A stretch of DNA of 64,000 nt from Aphelidium insulamus (GCA_036784855.1 JAZDSV010000002.1:680001-744000), one strand, 5' to 3'. Positions 10,774 to 22,456 are shown, counted from the first letter of the stretch. The notes: generated from the letters alone by a model not told the origin. A program made the numbers and translations.

Positions 10774-13052
10774 TCACCGCCTTCCACTGTACTGCTGCTG
10801 CTGCTGCTGAGTGTAGTCTTGTCTACCGTTGTTGTTGTTGTTGTTGCTGCCGGGTGGCCGAGGCTGGTACGGTGGTCGGTGTTGACCACCTTGTTGCTGA
10901 TTATGCTGCTGTTGCTGTTGATTATACTGGCCCTGCTGTTGGTACTGTTGTTGGTGTTGCGGACGAAAGCCGTCTGGAGGTGGCGGTCCCTGTCCCGGCC
11001 GGAAGGGCGGCATCATGTTGGGAGGGAAGGGTGGACCGCCGTGAGGAGGTGGAGGTGGAAACGGAAATGGTGGTCGTTGATTGCCGTCGGCACCGGGTCG
11101 CCAGGGCGGCATTCCACCTGGGGGCGGCGGTGCACCAGGAGGTGGAAATGGGAACGGCGGCCGACCGCCACCACCACCTGCCATCATGTGCGGCGGCATC
11201 ATCCATGGCGGCGGTAGAGGCCGTTGACCGGGTGCCATCAACGGCGGTCGCCAGCCTGGCGGAGGCCGAGGTCGCTGGTGATTATCGCCCGCAGACAGAT
11301 CGCCCAAATCCATCCCGGCCAGGCCATCCGGTCCGGCAAAACCCGGAACAACGCCCATGCCAGACGCTGCCGGATTCAGACCGGGAATACCGCCCGCGTC
11401 CTGTGCTGCACTGGGGCGCACCATCGGTCCCATGCGGAATGCACCCATCCCCACCATGGCAGGTCCGGCACGATCCACCTGTGTCATGCCACCTCGCTCA
11501 TTCGTCTCCTTTTCCCATGGCTGTTGCATGCCGGCCATTGCATCCGGCTTGCCGACAATATGCACGTCGTCCGCAAAGTCTTCGCCGGGCCGCTGACGTG
11601 TCCAGAACCGAGTCGAGTGGTCATTCGAGCCCGACACCAGAATGTGGCCGAGTGGGTGCCAGTCGAGTGCCCACACGTTCGAGTCGTGTGCGCTCTCCAA
11701 CTGTCCCACAGGTGTGGTCTGGTCCACGTCCCAGTAGTAGATGCTGCCCTCGGAGCCGCCACTGACAAACATGGACTCGACGTACGGATTCCAGGAGATG
11801 GAGTTGATCTCCTTCTTGTGGCCCTTGTAGTTTTGCATCTCCTTCATGGCACGCAAATCAAATATCTTTACCATCTGGTCGCGCGATCCCGCCAGCAGCC
11901 AATGACCGTTCTTGTTCCAACGCACGGCCTGCACCGTGTTCTTGAAGCCGTGTCTAATTGAATAATTAATATGCAATAATACTCTGAGACAGCTATATAT
12001 GTAGACAATACATCTGCAACATTGTAGACGTACAGCGTGGCCAGATCTTTGCCCGCCTTGGGGTCCCACAGTTTGACCAAATTGTCCTTGGAGCCAGATG
12101 CCAAAAGCCCCTTGCTGGGGTGCCAGTCGATGCATCGTACGTCCCAGCCGTGACCCGTCATCATGCGCTCTTCTCGCGCTTCATTAAAGTCCCATATGCG
12201 GATGGTGGAATCATCAGAGCAGCTGGCCAGCTTGCCGTCCCCTGGTGAGAAGCTGCACAGTAAATAAAAATATAAACTATATCTACAACTTGCCTGAGAC
12301 CACGAACAGGCTCTTTGTGCGCCTGCCATGCCTTCACGTTGTTCATGTTGGCCTGCCAGTACTTGATCTGACCGCCGTGATCACTGCTCGCCATCCACAG
12401 CTCATTGTGCGCCCAGACCATCTCGCGGACCGCTGTGTCGTGCGCCTGCAATATCGTCTCAAAGTTGAAGGTGAGCCCGTTCCACAGCGTGAACTCTCCA
12501 CTGGTGCAACCGGTAATCAGTCGCCGGCCGTCTGGTGTCCACTGCGCGCATACAAGGGTCAGCAATTGAGTATTGAACGGCACACGACAACATTCATGCC
12601 TTCAGCGCGTTGACAGGACACCGAATCTTGTTGATGGAGGTGTGCACGAGCTTGGTGCAGATAAACTCTGGCGGGCGCATGTGCAGCGGCTCCGTGTGGC
12701 TGCCAGCGGAGGCGGCGAGCGGCGGCCAAAAGTGTATGAGGTAGTGGCGGTTGGGCTGCACGAATTCGGACTGGGTGAGCGAGGACTCTTGCAGGAACCG
12801 GATGATACTCGAGTTGAGGTCGACGGTGCGGCGGAGGACGGCCTTGCGCATGCGCTTGCCATCGTACTGATTCCGGCCGGCAAGGTGGGTGAACTTGGCG
12901 AAACCGCCGCCTACACCGCAAAAGTGCACACATGTTTAGAGGAAGGTGGTAGTATTTGGCATACCGGGCGGTTTGCTTCCACCGATAAAGGTTTTGCCTT
13001 TGGGCGGCGGAAGGCCCTGCAGCACCCACGATGGCGTCTGGCCGGAGCTCAT
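10774..13052 (-). CDS. WDR33: Polyadenylation factor WDR33/Pfs2 (CPSF subunit)
   Basis: WD40 subunit of the cleavage and polyadenylation factor; in mammals it helps recognise AAUAAA. Five exons (13052-12965, 12910-12600, 12541-12294, 12252-12034, 11953-10774) give 681 residues. Diagnostic runs are [71 protein letters not shown] and [19 protein letters not shown]. The C-terminus is Pro/Gly/Met-rich, then Gln/Asn-rich, as in animal WDR33. Introns 2 (12599-12542, GCATGA donor) and 3 (12293-12253, GCAAGT donor) are GC-AG. Intron 2 has a TGA directly after the donor, so a longer exon is impossible. It converges on RPAC1 with about 95 bp between stops. Confidence 0.95.
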
Positions 13053-13179
13053 GTATTAAATACGGTTGACAAGAGTCCTGGATGATATTTCGGACTGGCA
13101 ATATGACTCATAGGACAATTGTATTTACCTTCTAGCACTGCACTATCCTTCTAGCGCTATGGCGAGCAGCCGCCAACTT

Positions 13180-14104
13180 TTATTTCTCTCTGCTAGCACG
13201 CCGTTTTGCTACCAGCCGAACCTTCTCGGTAAGGCGTTTTTGATATTGCTGATGCGCGTAAATGTCGATTCGCCGCCTGCTCTGGCGATAAACTATTCCA
13301 ATTGGGCATGCCTGGCGGCAAACCCTGATACTGTTTTGACGGATTATGTCAGGGTAAGCAATTTCGCCGGTAGCAAGTTTATTGCAATATTCACTCGTAG
13401 CAAGACCAGCTTGTATGGCATATAATCGCAGCGGGAAGTACTCGCGACGTCGCGAGGTCAACAGCGCAGCATACTTGGGTCGTTTTTAGCCACCCATTGA
13501 TTTGATCCTCAATCTCAAATATGGTTGGCCTGTTGGAACCACTCTGAACCTTCTCGACAGTGTTGACTGCCCCAATTCTATCTGCAATCTCAAAGTATTC
13601 TTAAAAGTACTCGTTTACCGCATGCTCCCAGGCTTAAGAACCACATAATTTCGCGAAATGGCTTGTACTTCCACGTTGAAATTCTCGTCCACCATGCGCT
13701 TTGTGCCTCGATATTGGCGCGTATCATATACCTCACTTAGATGCGGATTATATTGCTACCTGTGGCGCTGCGGGGAAGTCTTAAGGTAAAGATCGGTCCC
13801 CATTTACGTGGGGCACATCCAACTGTTGTTCATGTAGACTATAATCTGAAATGTATGTAACTATGCCAGTGTCTGCCAACCATATACTACAGTGGGCGAC
13901 CAACGCACAGCTGGAAGCTTTCGCGACGCGCATATTTCGTCGTTGCGTTTGTTCCCTTAAAATTGTTTCCATGGATAAGGTGGCGCTGCTTATCACGCGA
14001 TCGGCGAGATGCCAGCTCGTAAAAAAGTCGTGCTTGGCTCCATCAATTTGGGCTCCATGAGCACATGGTGAATGTTTGGTGACTCTTATGGCGCTGGAAT
14101 ACAA
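13180..14104 (-). pseudogene. Degenerate tandem copy of the neighbouring unknown gene
   Basis: The minus strand carries broken remnants that match the gene at 14198-15052 in order. RNMRVAKASSCALVAH matches SDMRVEKAVGFVVVHF, GTKRMVDENFNVE matches GTKRRVAVDCNAD, HFAKLCGS-stop-AWEHAVNEYF matches HSAELCGYDAWEQSVTDYF, VQSGSNRPTIFEIEDQI matches SQSGSTVTIFDFDEQI, and SRRREYFPLRLYAIQAGL matches VRRHREYNRLQYYAAKMG. At least two in-frame stop codons and two frame changes interrupt the copy. The order and spacing are preserved, so this is a decayed duplicate and not a gene with introns. Confidence 0.85.
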
Positions 14105-14197
14105 ACTATAAATTGGGTAATACCGCCCTAAGCTGATTTTACTAACACTGAATGTATGGAAAATACTTATTTTATTTGCGTAACTTCGCCTATCCTG

Positions 14198-15052
14198 CTA
14201 TGATCTCGATATTGCTCGCCGAGACATTTGAGTGTCTTTTTCCAACCGCTTCTGCTCCTGCTGTTCCGGGGATAACTGGTCCCAATCGGGAAACATTCTG
14301 CGGTTATAAGCATTAACTCGGAGGACAAGAACGGGATATTCGATTTCGCCACCAACTATCATATCAAAATATTCGGGAAATGTAAGACCCATTTTCGCGG
14401 CATAGTATTGCAAGCGATTGTATTCGCGATGTCGCCTAACTGACAATGCTGCGCGATCAGGATCACTGCTATCCATCATCTTGATTTGTTCATCAAAGTC
14501 GAAGATGGTTACTGTGGAGCCACTCTGACTCTTTTTCCTTTTCTTGGCAGACTTAACACACCGCTTAGTCTTAGTAACGACGTTTTCTGCGCCCGTTCCT
14601 CGTTGAAAATAATCTCGAAAGTAATCTGTAACCGATTGCTCCCATGCATCGTAACCACACAATTCCGCGGAATGGACAGTGGGGTCCGCGTTACAATCAA
14701 CAGCTACCCTGCGCTTTGTACCTTGAGAATTGCACTTGTCATCTTGCTCAATTTGCTGTTGATATTCTGTTGCCTGTTGTGCTGCTTCTATGCTTGATGG
14801 TGCGCCTCTGTCCCTAGCCACGCGCAGCGTCTCCGACGGGCCAGTCAGTGAGCCGATGTGTTTACCATCGCGAATAAGCGGTACGGTGCCAGCTGCTGCC
14901 AAACACATGCTACTAAAGTGGACAACAACAAAGCCAACCGCTTTTTCGACGCGCATATCTGATTGTTGTGAAATTTTAAGTGCGAAATACTCCTTAAGGG
15001 GCTTGCAAATTAACCAATCCCGTGTGCCGGTAGCCCGTGGAATAATCGGCAC
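14198..15052 (-). CDS. Unknown protein, intact member of a tandem pair
   Basis: Open reading frame of about 284 codons. The first codon of the open frame is GTG at 15052, so the true start is unresolved: it may be the ATG near 14956 (MRVEKAVGF) or lie in an upstream exon. Visible features are a Gln-rich stretch, a basic nuclear-signal-like patch (KSAKKRKKS), an acidic DFDEQIKMMDSSD segment and a C-terminal helical region (RRHREYNRLQYYAAKMG ... VNAYNRRMFPDWDQL) with a highly charged tail. No known domain was recognised. A decayed copy lies directly downstream, which shows local duplication. Conservation between the copies is strongest in the C-terminal half. Confidence 0.65.
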   Translation of the reverse strand: MPIIPRATGTRDWLICKPLKEYFALKISQQSDMRVEKAVGFVVVHFSSMCLAAAGTVPLIRDGKHIGSLTGPSETLRVARDRGAPSSIEAAQQATEYQQQIEQDDKCNSQGTKRRVAVDCNADPTVHSAELCGYDAWEQSVTDYFRDYFQRGTGAENVVTKTKRCVKSAKKRKKSQSGSTVTIFDFDEQIKMMDSSDPDRAALSVRRHREYNRLQYYAAKMGLTFPEYFDMIVGGEIEYPVLVLRVNAYNRRMFPDWDQLSPEQQEQKRLEKDTQMSRRAISRS

Positions 15053-15165
15053 CTAGCTACAGCATAGAAGCAGATACGATGAAAATACTTCAAAATGCAG
15101 TAAATATGCGTATGAACTGTATTGGTCAGATGCAGAGATGTGTTTTTTAAAAACATGATTAGACC

Positions 15166-17045
15166 TTAATTAGCGGCAACGTGCCGTCTGGCCTGTTTGA
15201 GTGGGACATACGGCTCACCGTCCAGCCACACCACAATCAGCACCCAGTAGCCGAACCACCGCAACAATCCCGACCACACCAGGTCCACCGGCGATGCGGT
15301 GTCACCTGCATCTCCATCGGTTGCCGTAGTTATCATACCAACAGTGTTGTTGTTCTCATTGTCTGCGTGATCGTCAGCAGCCTCATCACCATCATCTGGC
15401 TCCATTGATGAGGAAGATGGGCCGCCTTCTTCAGCTTCAATAACATCAGTGGACCGCGTATCTTTCGGACCAGCCGTCAGCACGGGATGCTTGTTGTACA
15501 GATTCAAGAGCGGATAGAGCCAGGAGCGATAGAACAAATGCAGGCGGATAGCCAAGTGGAACATGAACCAGACCGTAGCGCAGAAAAACACGGCCGCCAG
15601 CACATCGATAGTGTAGTGATATGAGCTGCCCACCAGCGACAAAACCGACAGCAGATACTAGCATGGTGTGAGTCATACATCAACAGAGAATATATTCACC
15701 GACCTGGATAGTGAAGAGAACGGCAAAAAAGTACGAATGAAAGTAGGTGATCCACACAAAGTAGGACATGGAAAACACAATGGTGTGGCCAGAGAAGAAG
15801 ACATCGCCGCAAGTCTTGCGCTGATACAGCATAAGAGTGAACGCATCCACAAACGGATTCGGCTTGTCCAACGTGACCTCACATGTGGTAAGCGGGTATG
15901 GCAGTACCTGCACATAGAGAATTTATACACGGATAAGCGAGTAATCCAATATATACCGTGGTAACAACAGCGATGGCGCGCATCAAGTACAGCGTGCCGC
16001 CCACATAGAATGACCGGCGTATAACGGTCAGTGCGTGAGGCGTGGACCGCAAGAGCACCAGACGCAACAGCCACGAAACCAGACTCAGAGCGATAAATAT
16101 TTCGGGGATAATGTTCTTTAGGGCGGGCGGCTCATAGGAAGCCTCCAGCCGACCATATTCGTCGTCCAGCAGCGAGTCCGATGCGACAGCATCGTTGGCG
16201 GTAACGTGCATTGCGGGAAAGAAGGCCTCCTGCGAGCCGGCATAGATGGCACTTTTAGTATCTGGAGGTGGCTGTGGCGGCGTTCTGCCCGACGGCGAAC
16301 GCTCAATATCAGAGCGACCGGATGGCGCACGCACCGACCGCAACACCTTTTGGAACCCGGTCATGAACGGGTCGGGCAGGACGACTCGGCGCGCAGGTGG
16401 CAGCGGCGAATTGGTGTTCAAGTCATCCGACACCGAGTTGGCCACGCACACGACATAGAAGGAGAATATCACGTAGAAGGCCGCCAGCAGCGTGAACAAG
16501 AGCGACCGCTGCGTGGTGGTGGCACTGAAATCATTACGGCCGCCACGCAGTCGACGACCGAAGCGGCCTCGGCGTGGACCAGCATCACCCGCGGTTGACG
16601 ACGGCGAGGCACGTTGACGGAACCACGCATGCACCGCATTAACGAATCCAATGTCACGCGAGGTCGCGTTGGCGCGCCCTGTGGACCAGCGATTCGAATC
16701 GGCCATGGTTGATGCTTGTGGCGACAAGACGCCGTCAGCGCCTCTGTGCTGCTCATCACCGTGCTCACCCGCGCCTGCTGCTTGTTCCACATCCGGCATG
16801 GGGTCGGCATTGTTGCTGATGTCGTTATCATCTTGATCGTGGTCGTCGGCATCATCCGCGGCGTCCTCAAAGTCCGTCTGCATCGGCACCGGCTCGTAGA
16901 CAATCTTCTGGAGCAAGGTGGGTGTCTCGCTGCCCATTCTCTGCCGCCGCGCATGCAACACCTCGTCCACGCTGGGTGCGCTGGCAGGCACGCGGAACTG
17001 CTGGTTGCCGCCGGCTTGTTCTTGGCGTCGCCATAGCCGCCACAT
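15166..17045 (-). CDS. Sphingomyelin synthase family enzyme (PAP2_C)
   Basis: Predicted multipass Golgi or plasma-membrane enzyme that transfers a phospholipid headgroup to ceramide. Three exons (17045-15957, 15907-15704, 15657-15166) give 594 residues. The catalytic motifs of the SMS/PAP2_C family are present: CGDVFFSGHT (His 1) and HYTIDV (His 2 and Asp). Transmembrane segments include LLFTLLAAFYVIFSFYVV, IFIALSLVSWLLRLVLL and VLAAVFFCATVWFMFHLAI. The N-terminal ~150 residues are acidic and disordered, and a long loop (roughly 100 residues) separates the first two membrane segments. The headgroup (choline, ethanolamine or inositol) cannot be read from the sequence. Confidence 0.88.
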
Positions 17046-17520
17046 TATATAATAAATTTAAAGGTGGAAGAGGTTTCTCCCTTCCAAATGACTCAGATGC
17101 ATTTATGTACTATATCTGTAAGACTATGCGGTGCCTGGCTGTGCGAGTGAGTACATGCATGTACACTGGAATGTATGCATAGAATTCATCCATATATGTA
17201 TGTAGCGAACTGTATGCTGCTATGTATTGGACAACTGAGGATATAATCTTGTGTCTCGTGTGTGTGTGTATGATGAAAACTAAGACAGCATTATTAAGAC
17301 AGCATTATGAGCAGACAATGGTACACGCCAGCACACAACACGGTTGCTATGGCTGGCGTGGCAACGCGAGATATTTATACGACCAACCTCTCTGTTCTTT
17401 TGCCACCTTCCACGCCACAGAACACGCGTACTCACCATCACCCCCCTACATCTCCTACAGTCTCTCTCTCTCCGCTCTCTGCTCTCATACCAAATCTCTG
17501 CTCTCTCAAAACACCACACC
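17046..17520. other. Divergent intergenic region with CT-rich leader
   Basis: This 475-bp gap lies between the divergent SMS-family and repeat-protein genes. The last ~65 bp before the ATG at 17521 on the plus strand are strongly pyrimidine-rich (a TCTCTCTC-type run around 17459-17510). I saw no further gene. It presumably contains both promoters. Confidence 0.5.
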
Positions 17521-18833
17521 ATGCGTATGTCCAGCTATTATACATGTATATTACTGCTTACATATCAATTACTGCAGCTGCCACAGTGAAAATCTGCTTT
17601 GGCACCATAGACAGTGTTTTCATCACGGCTCGCACCGCTCCAACAACGCCACCCGCCACTACTACTGCTACTGATACCCCGAGTGTCATTGTTGTGAGTC
17701 CGCAGTCCGCCGACTATGATACCGAGTTTCCGCCGCTGGCTGCTCAACAACGCGTCTACCGATATTACAAGCGCGCCGCATCTGGTCGTCAGGCCAATGG
17801 CGCCGCACTGGCCGCACATGCCGACAAAGTAGCTATATCACAGTCGACGGTTGCACACGGTGCCATTGACCATGATGAGAGTTGCGCACTGGATACTACT
17901 CGATGCGCAGTGCCATTGTCACTGGAGTGTGGCGCGGGGAACTTGCTACTAGGTTCCGCAGAGTGTGACACAACCGCGGCCGCAGTGGCCACAGGCTACA
18001 CTAGCCAGGCCGTACTCGATGCACAATGTCCAAGTAGTTCGAATGCAGGCAGCACTTCGACTACTAGCAGCGCCGCCGAGACAGTTCTAGCCTGCCATAT
18101 TGCAACTGCAGTGGCCACACGTGACACTAGCCAGGCCATAGTCGATGCACAATGTTCAAAGTCGAGTGCAGGTAGCACTGAGACTACTCCTACTAGTAGC
18201 GCCGCCGAGACAGTGCTAGCGTGTCATGGCGAGAATTTGGGGCTTGACACGACTACTGTTACAGCCGCCACACGTGACACTAGCCAGGCCGTACTCGATG
18301 TGCACTATTCGAGTTCTAATGCGCACACTGAGACTACCACTACTGCTGCTACTACTGCTGCAGCTACTAGCAGCGGCAAGCTGGAGGGCCACGTGGAGTC
18401 CAGCATCACTTATCCCACGCGCAAGAGCAGCGCTGAAACAGAGCTGCAAAGACTTGCGGCCAAGTGCCTAGTGCGAAATCAGTCGCAGCATGACGCGCGC
18501 GAAAGCTGCCGTGCACTAGCTGTTGCCGCAGCCGCTGAATTTTATCCATATGGCGGTGGTGTCTGTGCAGACACAGTCCCGACACAGGTTGCACATGTTC
18601 AGGTAAGCACGGCAGCTATGAGGCAGCGCAGTGCTGACTGCTCGCATTAGACAGCGGAGTCCTGGTGGCTGCAGCCTGCAACAGGTCACGCGTGGTGCCT
18701 GCTGGGTAGCCAGTGGTACGGCCCGTACGCGGCGCCGACAACTAGACATCATTACCATCATCATGGTGGCAGGCAAAAACAGCCGCTGCAGTTTCGTGAT
18801 CCACCGACAGGCGCGGTAGTAAACATTCGGTAG
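17521..18833 (+). CDS. Thr/Ser/Ala-rich protein with three internal ~40-residue repeats
   Basis: Three exons. Exon 1 is only ATGC (17521-17524, context ACC-ATG). Exon 2 begins at 17578 or 17587 depending on the acceptor used and ends at 18602. Exon 3 is 18651-18833. The N-terminus reads VKICFGTIDSVF and is followed by a disordered region with DYDTEFPPL. Three imperfect repeats then follow, each with TSQAVLDAQC or a variant, a Ser/Thr run and SAAETVLACH. The C-terminal exon has a Trp/His-rich segment (WYGPYAAPTTRHHYHHHGG) and FRDPPTG. No membrane segment was seen. The short conserved-looking motifs suggest an RNA-biology scaffold, but this is speculative. Confidence 0.7.
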
Positions 18834-19094
18834 TCCTCGACATTCATGATAATATAGTTCGCTAGAGGTCCCATTTACCAATTAACATTTATTATATTAC
18901 CAAAGTAATATATAAATAAATAGTAATCCTGTGAACACACATAATTAGCTTCAGGCCCGTGGTGCTGCTTGCTGGGTTCACGATGTTGACGTTTCATCAC
19001 AACGTAAAACGCATTATTATTTAACGGTAACGCACGATTATATTATACCGCCCAACAAATCCAGCACAGCATCTGCTCATGGACAAAATGATAA

Positions 19095-20198
19095 TCACTG
19101 AGCAGGAATAGCGGTATTGCCGGGAGCTTTGGCGTCATTCTTCAACTGCAGCAGCACAGACTTCATGCGTGACGTGTCCTTCTTCGGCGCCGGCTCCGCC
19201 TTCTCTTCCTTCTTGGCACCGGGAGCCGAGGCACTCTGCTGTGTCTGCTGCGCGAAACTGGGCGAGTTGTTGACGGCGATCTTGGTCTCCTTTTTGGCGC
19301 TGGCGTTGAAGTCGATCTGTGCGGCAACCTTTTCCCAGGCGTTGGCGGTGGATGTCTTGCTGGCCAGCTCGTCTCGCGTCTTCAAAAACGTCTTTTCCGT
19401 CTCACTAAACAGTTAGCGTGCATTATAAGTGTCTGTGTGAATAGGTATGTATGTAGTGTGTATGTAGCGCAGTGTGAGTGTAGCATGTGTCACTTACCGG
19501 TTGCGTGCCAGCTGTTTGGTCTTTTTCGCATTGTACTCTTCCAGGAATTGGGAGAGCTCCTTCTTGGCACGTTCCAGGGTTTCCTTGTGCTTTGCCGCGG
19601 CCTTCTTGTCTTTTTCAGCGATCTGAGCCGCCTGCTTGTCCTTCCACGATCTGCTCAAGTTGTCAAGATCTGTGTCGTTGTATATCATCAGAGTTCAGCC
19701 TTGCCTAATGGCGTCGGAATCGCCGTCAGGAATGGCGGCAATGTTTGAGGTGGCCGATGGAATGGTCTGCGTAGAGCAAATGAGCATCCCGCAAAGCCAT
19801 TATTACTGGATGCTCACACCTGCGCCTGGGTAAACACGGGCGACGGGGCAGCGGCGGGTGAAGCAACCACAGGTGCAGCGCTGCTAAACGCAGGCGAAGA
19901 CGACATCGCATCCGCGACAGGCACCGGCTCGCCCAGCTCCTGAGTCATGGCAGCCTCCCTGGCCAGAAAGTCCTCCTGCAGACACGCCAAGGTTAGCAAC
20001 TTGTACTCAGTGATGGCCACAATAGAGTGCCAGAGGTGCAGTGTGCACAGGTGGAGCCAGCACGGCCACTACCGCACAACACAACACAACGCCTACCACA
20101 CTAGGTTCACCGAACGCATCTGCTCCAGACGGCGCCCCGGTACCTGTCACACTGGCGGAGGCGGGCGCGCTGTCGGCAAAGTCTGAGAATTCGTCCAT
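19095..20198 (-). CDS. CLTA: Clathrin light chain
   Basis: Regulatory chain that binds the clathrin heavy-chain hub in coated vesicles. It starts MDEFSDFADSAP at 20198. The later exons read EDFLAREAAM, then TIPSATSNIAAIP with DGDSDAIR joined to SWKDKQAAQIAEKDKKAA, the heavy-chain-binding coiled coil (KELSQFLEEYNAKKTKQLA) and the C-terminal exon with ETEKTFLKTRDEL. The tail is Lys/Ala-rich and ends KAPGNTAIPAQ. The intron at 19704-19651 has a GCAAGG donor (54 nt) and no alternative GT donor nearby. The position of the first donor, near 20095, is uncertain. Confidence 0.88.
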
Positions 20199-20688
20199 TG
20201 CCGGTGATTGTATTGAAGTGTGGAATTGCAGCCGTGAATTTGTTTTCCCGCTGTAATGAGAAATGGATTCCCGCCGTTATTTAACAATGCTTCCTTCTTC
20301 CAGGCTGACCACACCGCTTTACTCCTCATGGAGTCCATCACTGAAATGAAGTATATTTTGTATATGTCAACACCCAACGGTGCAACGTCATGACCGACCG
20401 GTTAGATACGTTTAATGAATAAATCAATCAATCAATCATTCCTTTTCCAGCGCGCGGCTTCTTCTACCTCTCGGCTCCCGTCAGCATTCAGCGAGTATGA
20501 CAGCAGCGACTCTCATTCATTGTGGCACATGAGACGCTATGGCACTTGCCGCGCGGGCAGTAATTATTGTATTGTTATATATAAATCCCCTCTCTCTTCC
20601 GGCACGCCAACTGATATATAACAGATATTCCATTACAAAGTCACAGCAGCAACCACATATCTTCACAACTCATATATATATATATATT
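20199..20688. other. Intergenic region between tandem minus-strand genes
   Basis: About 490 bp between the clathrin light chain start and the phosphoglycerate mutase stop. It contains a short AATC repeat near 20423-20440 and a TA run near 20673-20687. No coding signal was found. It should hold the clathrin light chain promoter and the mutase 3' end. Confidence 0.5.
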
Positions 20689-22442
20689 CTATCGTAACAA
20701 ACTGTTGAGCAGGGGCATCACCTCACTGCCGGGGAAGCGACCCAGCGCCCCGCCAGCAGCGTCGATCTCGTTGAAGCGGCACACGGCGTCACCATCAAAT
20801 CCACTCTTCATCTCTTTGCCACTCAATGATGCATACACTCGGCTTATGGGAGCACAGGCAAGTGGCACGGGTTCACAAGAGTGCTCTCCGAATGCCACTG
20901 GTGTCGAGTGATCACCCGTGATTATTAGCAGACAGTCTTCGGCAGTGTCATCCTCCGCTAGCCGCTCGCCAATTTGCGCAACAATCGACCGGACCATGGC
21001 ATCCACGCGCTGCAGGTGATGCACTTTCAAGTCCACGCGGCCGTCATGTCCGGCATCGTCCACGGCCTTGATGTGCAGGAAACAGAATCTGTACGCATCA
21101 TCCCGGCTGTACAAGAGGCGCAACGCTGCATCGGCCTTCACCTGCAGATCGGTCGAGTAGTCACCGGTGGCACCTCTGATCTGTTCCTGTGGCACCACGT
21201 GCACCCCGATACACCGCATCCATCCCGCAATCATGCGTGTGGGTGCGATGGCACATGCGGGTGACAGTGCGGGTTGAGTGGCGTGGAATGGCGGCACGTT
21301 CAGCCGGGTGCCGGCGCCGCGCAACAATACACAGTTGGCAGGGGCCAAGCCGGCTTTAATACGCTCTTCGTTAATCGGATGTTGTGGAAGCAGGCGCTGT
21401 ATCTCCGCCGACAGTGCATTGACTACGGCGCAGGTGTGTTCAATATCTTGTTGACTAGCGTCGCCGTCCTGCTCTTCTCCGGCGTGGTCAATGCTTACTG
21501 GAGCACAGCGCAGCAGAGGCAATCTGTAAGTTAGATGATATCATTGCATGTAATTGTACTTGCTTGTCTTTGAGTGGGTCTGTGCCGGTTATGCGATCAG
21601 AGAGACGCGGGCCGCGGATGCGCACACCGCACCTGTGCTCCGTGGCGTACTTGCAGCCCACTTGATACTCTGAATATCCTGGAATCTTCCTGTCAATGCA
21701 ATAAGTAGATATTAAGCAGGAATTGCTATGGGTATTTTTATAATTACAGCAAAAAGGCAGGGTATACTACACGGGCACCTACATGTTGTCAATGACCGCG
21801 GAGAGGAGCGGGCCTTCTCGCTCAAAGTTGCGGTCGGCACGGCGGGACAGCACCACTTGCGTCTCGGTGTCGATGGTGGCAAAGTTGCACTTGATGTAAG
21901 TACAATGTGTGTGTATATAAGTTTTCATATAGCCTTACTTTGAATGCCAAGTCGCCGCGCTCCACGTCCAGACCGGCGCCCAGACTCTCAAATGCCCCGC
22001 GACCTCCTCGATATCTGCGAGAGTACACGCGTTACTTGGGCGTGAATGCAGAGAGATAGAGAGAGAGACAGGGAAAGGACAGGGAGAGCGAGGGAGATAC
22101 ACAGCACGTACATGAACGGACTGTAGCCAAAGATGCTCATGTGCGCCGTGTCGGAGCCGCACGCGTATCCCGGCTCCACAGGGTCCAGTAGACCCGACAC
22201 TCCCGCGGCTACTCCGACGCACAGCAGCAGTGAGCATGGAGTGGCATTAAGGCATGTGGCGTACCGGCCACCGCGTCCATGGCGGGCGTGTCGGCATATT
22301 GCAGCGGCGTGCGTGCAGTGTGTATGTCAGCATCACCACTAGGACCACCACCACCACCACCAGATGCCACACCACCCGGCGCGCCCAGTAGCCGGAGCGA
22401 CGTGTCGCCCACGCCGTCAATGAGCACCAGGAGCGCCTTCAT
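20689..22442 (-). CDS. Cofactor-independent phosphoglycerate mutase, archaeal (apgM) type
   Basis: Predicted glycolytic enzyme interconverting 3- and 2-phosphoglycerate without 2,3-bisphosphoglycerate, of the alkaline phosphatase superfamily. Six exons. Exon 1 has [13 protein letters not shown] with the metal-binding Asp, then a Gly-rich insertion ([14 protein letters not shown]). Later motifs are [16 protein letters not shown] with the catalytic Ser, [34 protein letters not shown] and [10 protein letters not shown]. The last intron (21563-21524) is 40 nt with a GCAAGT donor; the only GT alternative breaks the frame. The start at 22442 lies 14 bp from the divergent CLIP-170 start. A related archaeal-type member with another substrate cannot be excluded. 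Confidence 0.85.
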
Positions 22443-22456
22443 TTCCACACAACAAA
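22443..22456. promoter_or_regulatory. 14-bp gap between divergent start codons
   Basis: Only 14 bp separate the mutase ATG on the minus strand (22442-22440) from the CLIP-170 ATG on the plus strand (22457-22459). Any core promoter or 5' UTR must overlap the other gene's transcribed or coding sequence. Confidence 0.7.

Noticed and set aside
10774-11765. Long plus-strand frames opposite the WDR33 C-terminus
   Set aside because: They are antisense shadows of the Pro/Gly/Gln-rich WDR33 tail; the minus-strand frame has the conserved WD40 sequence.
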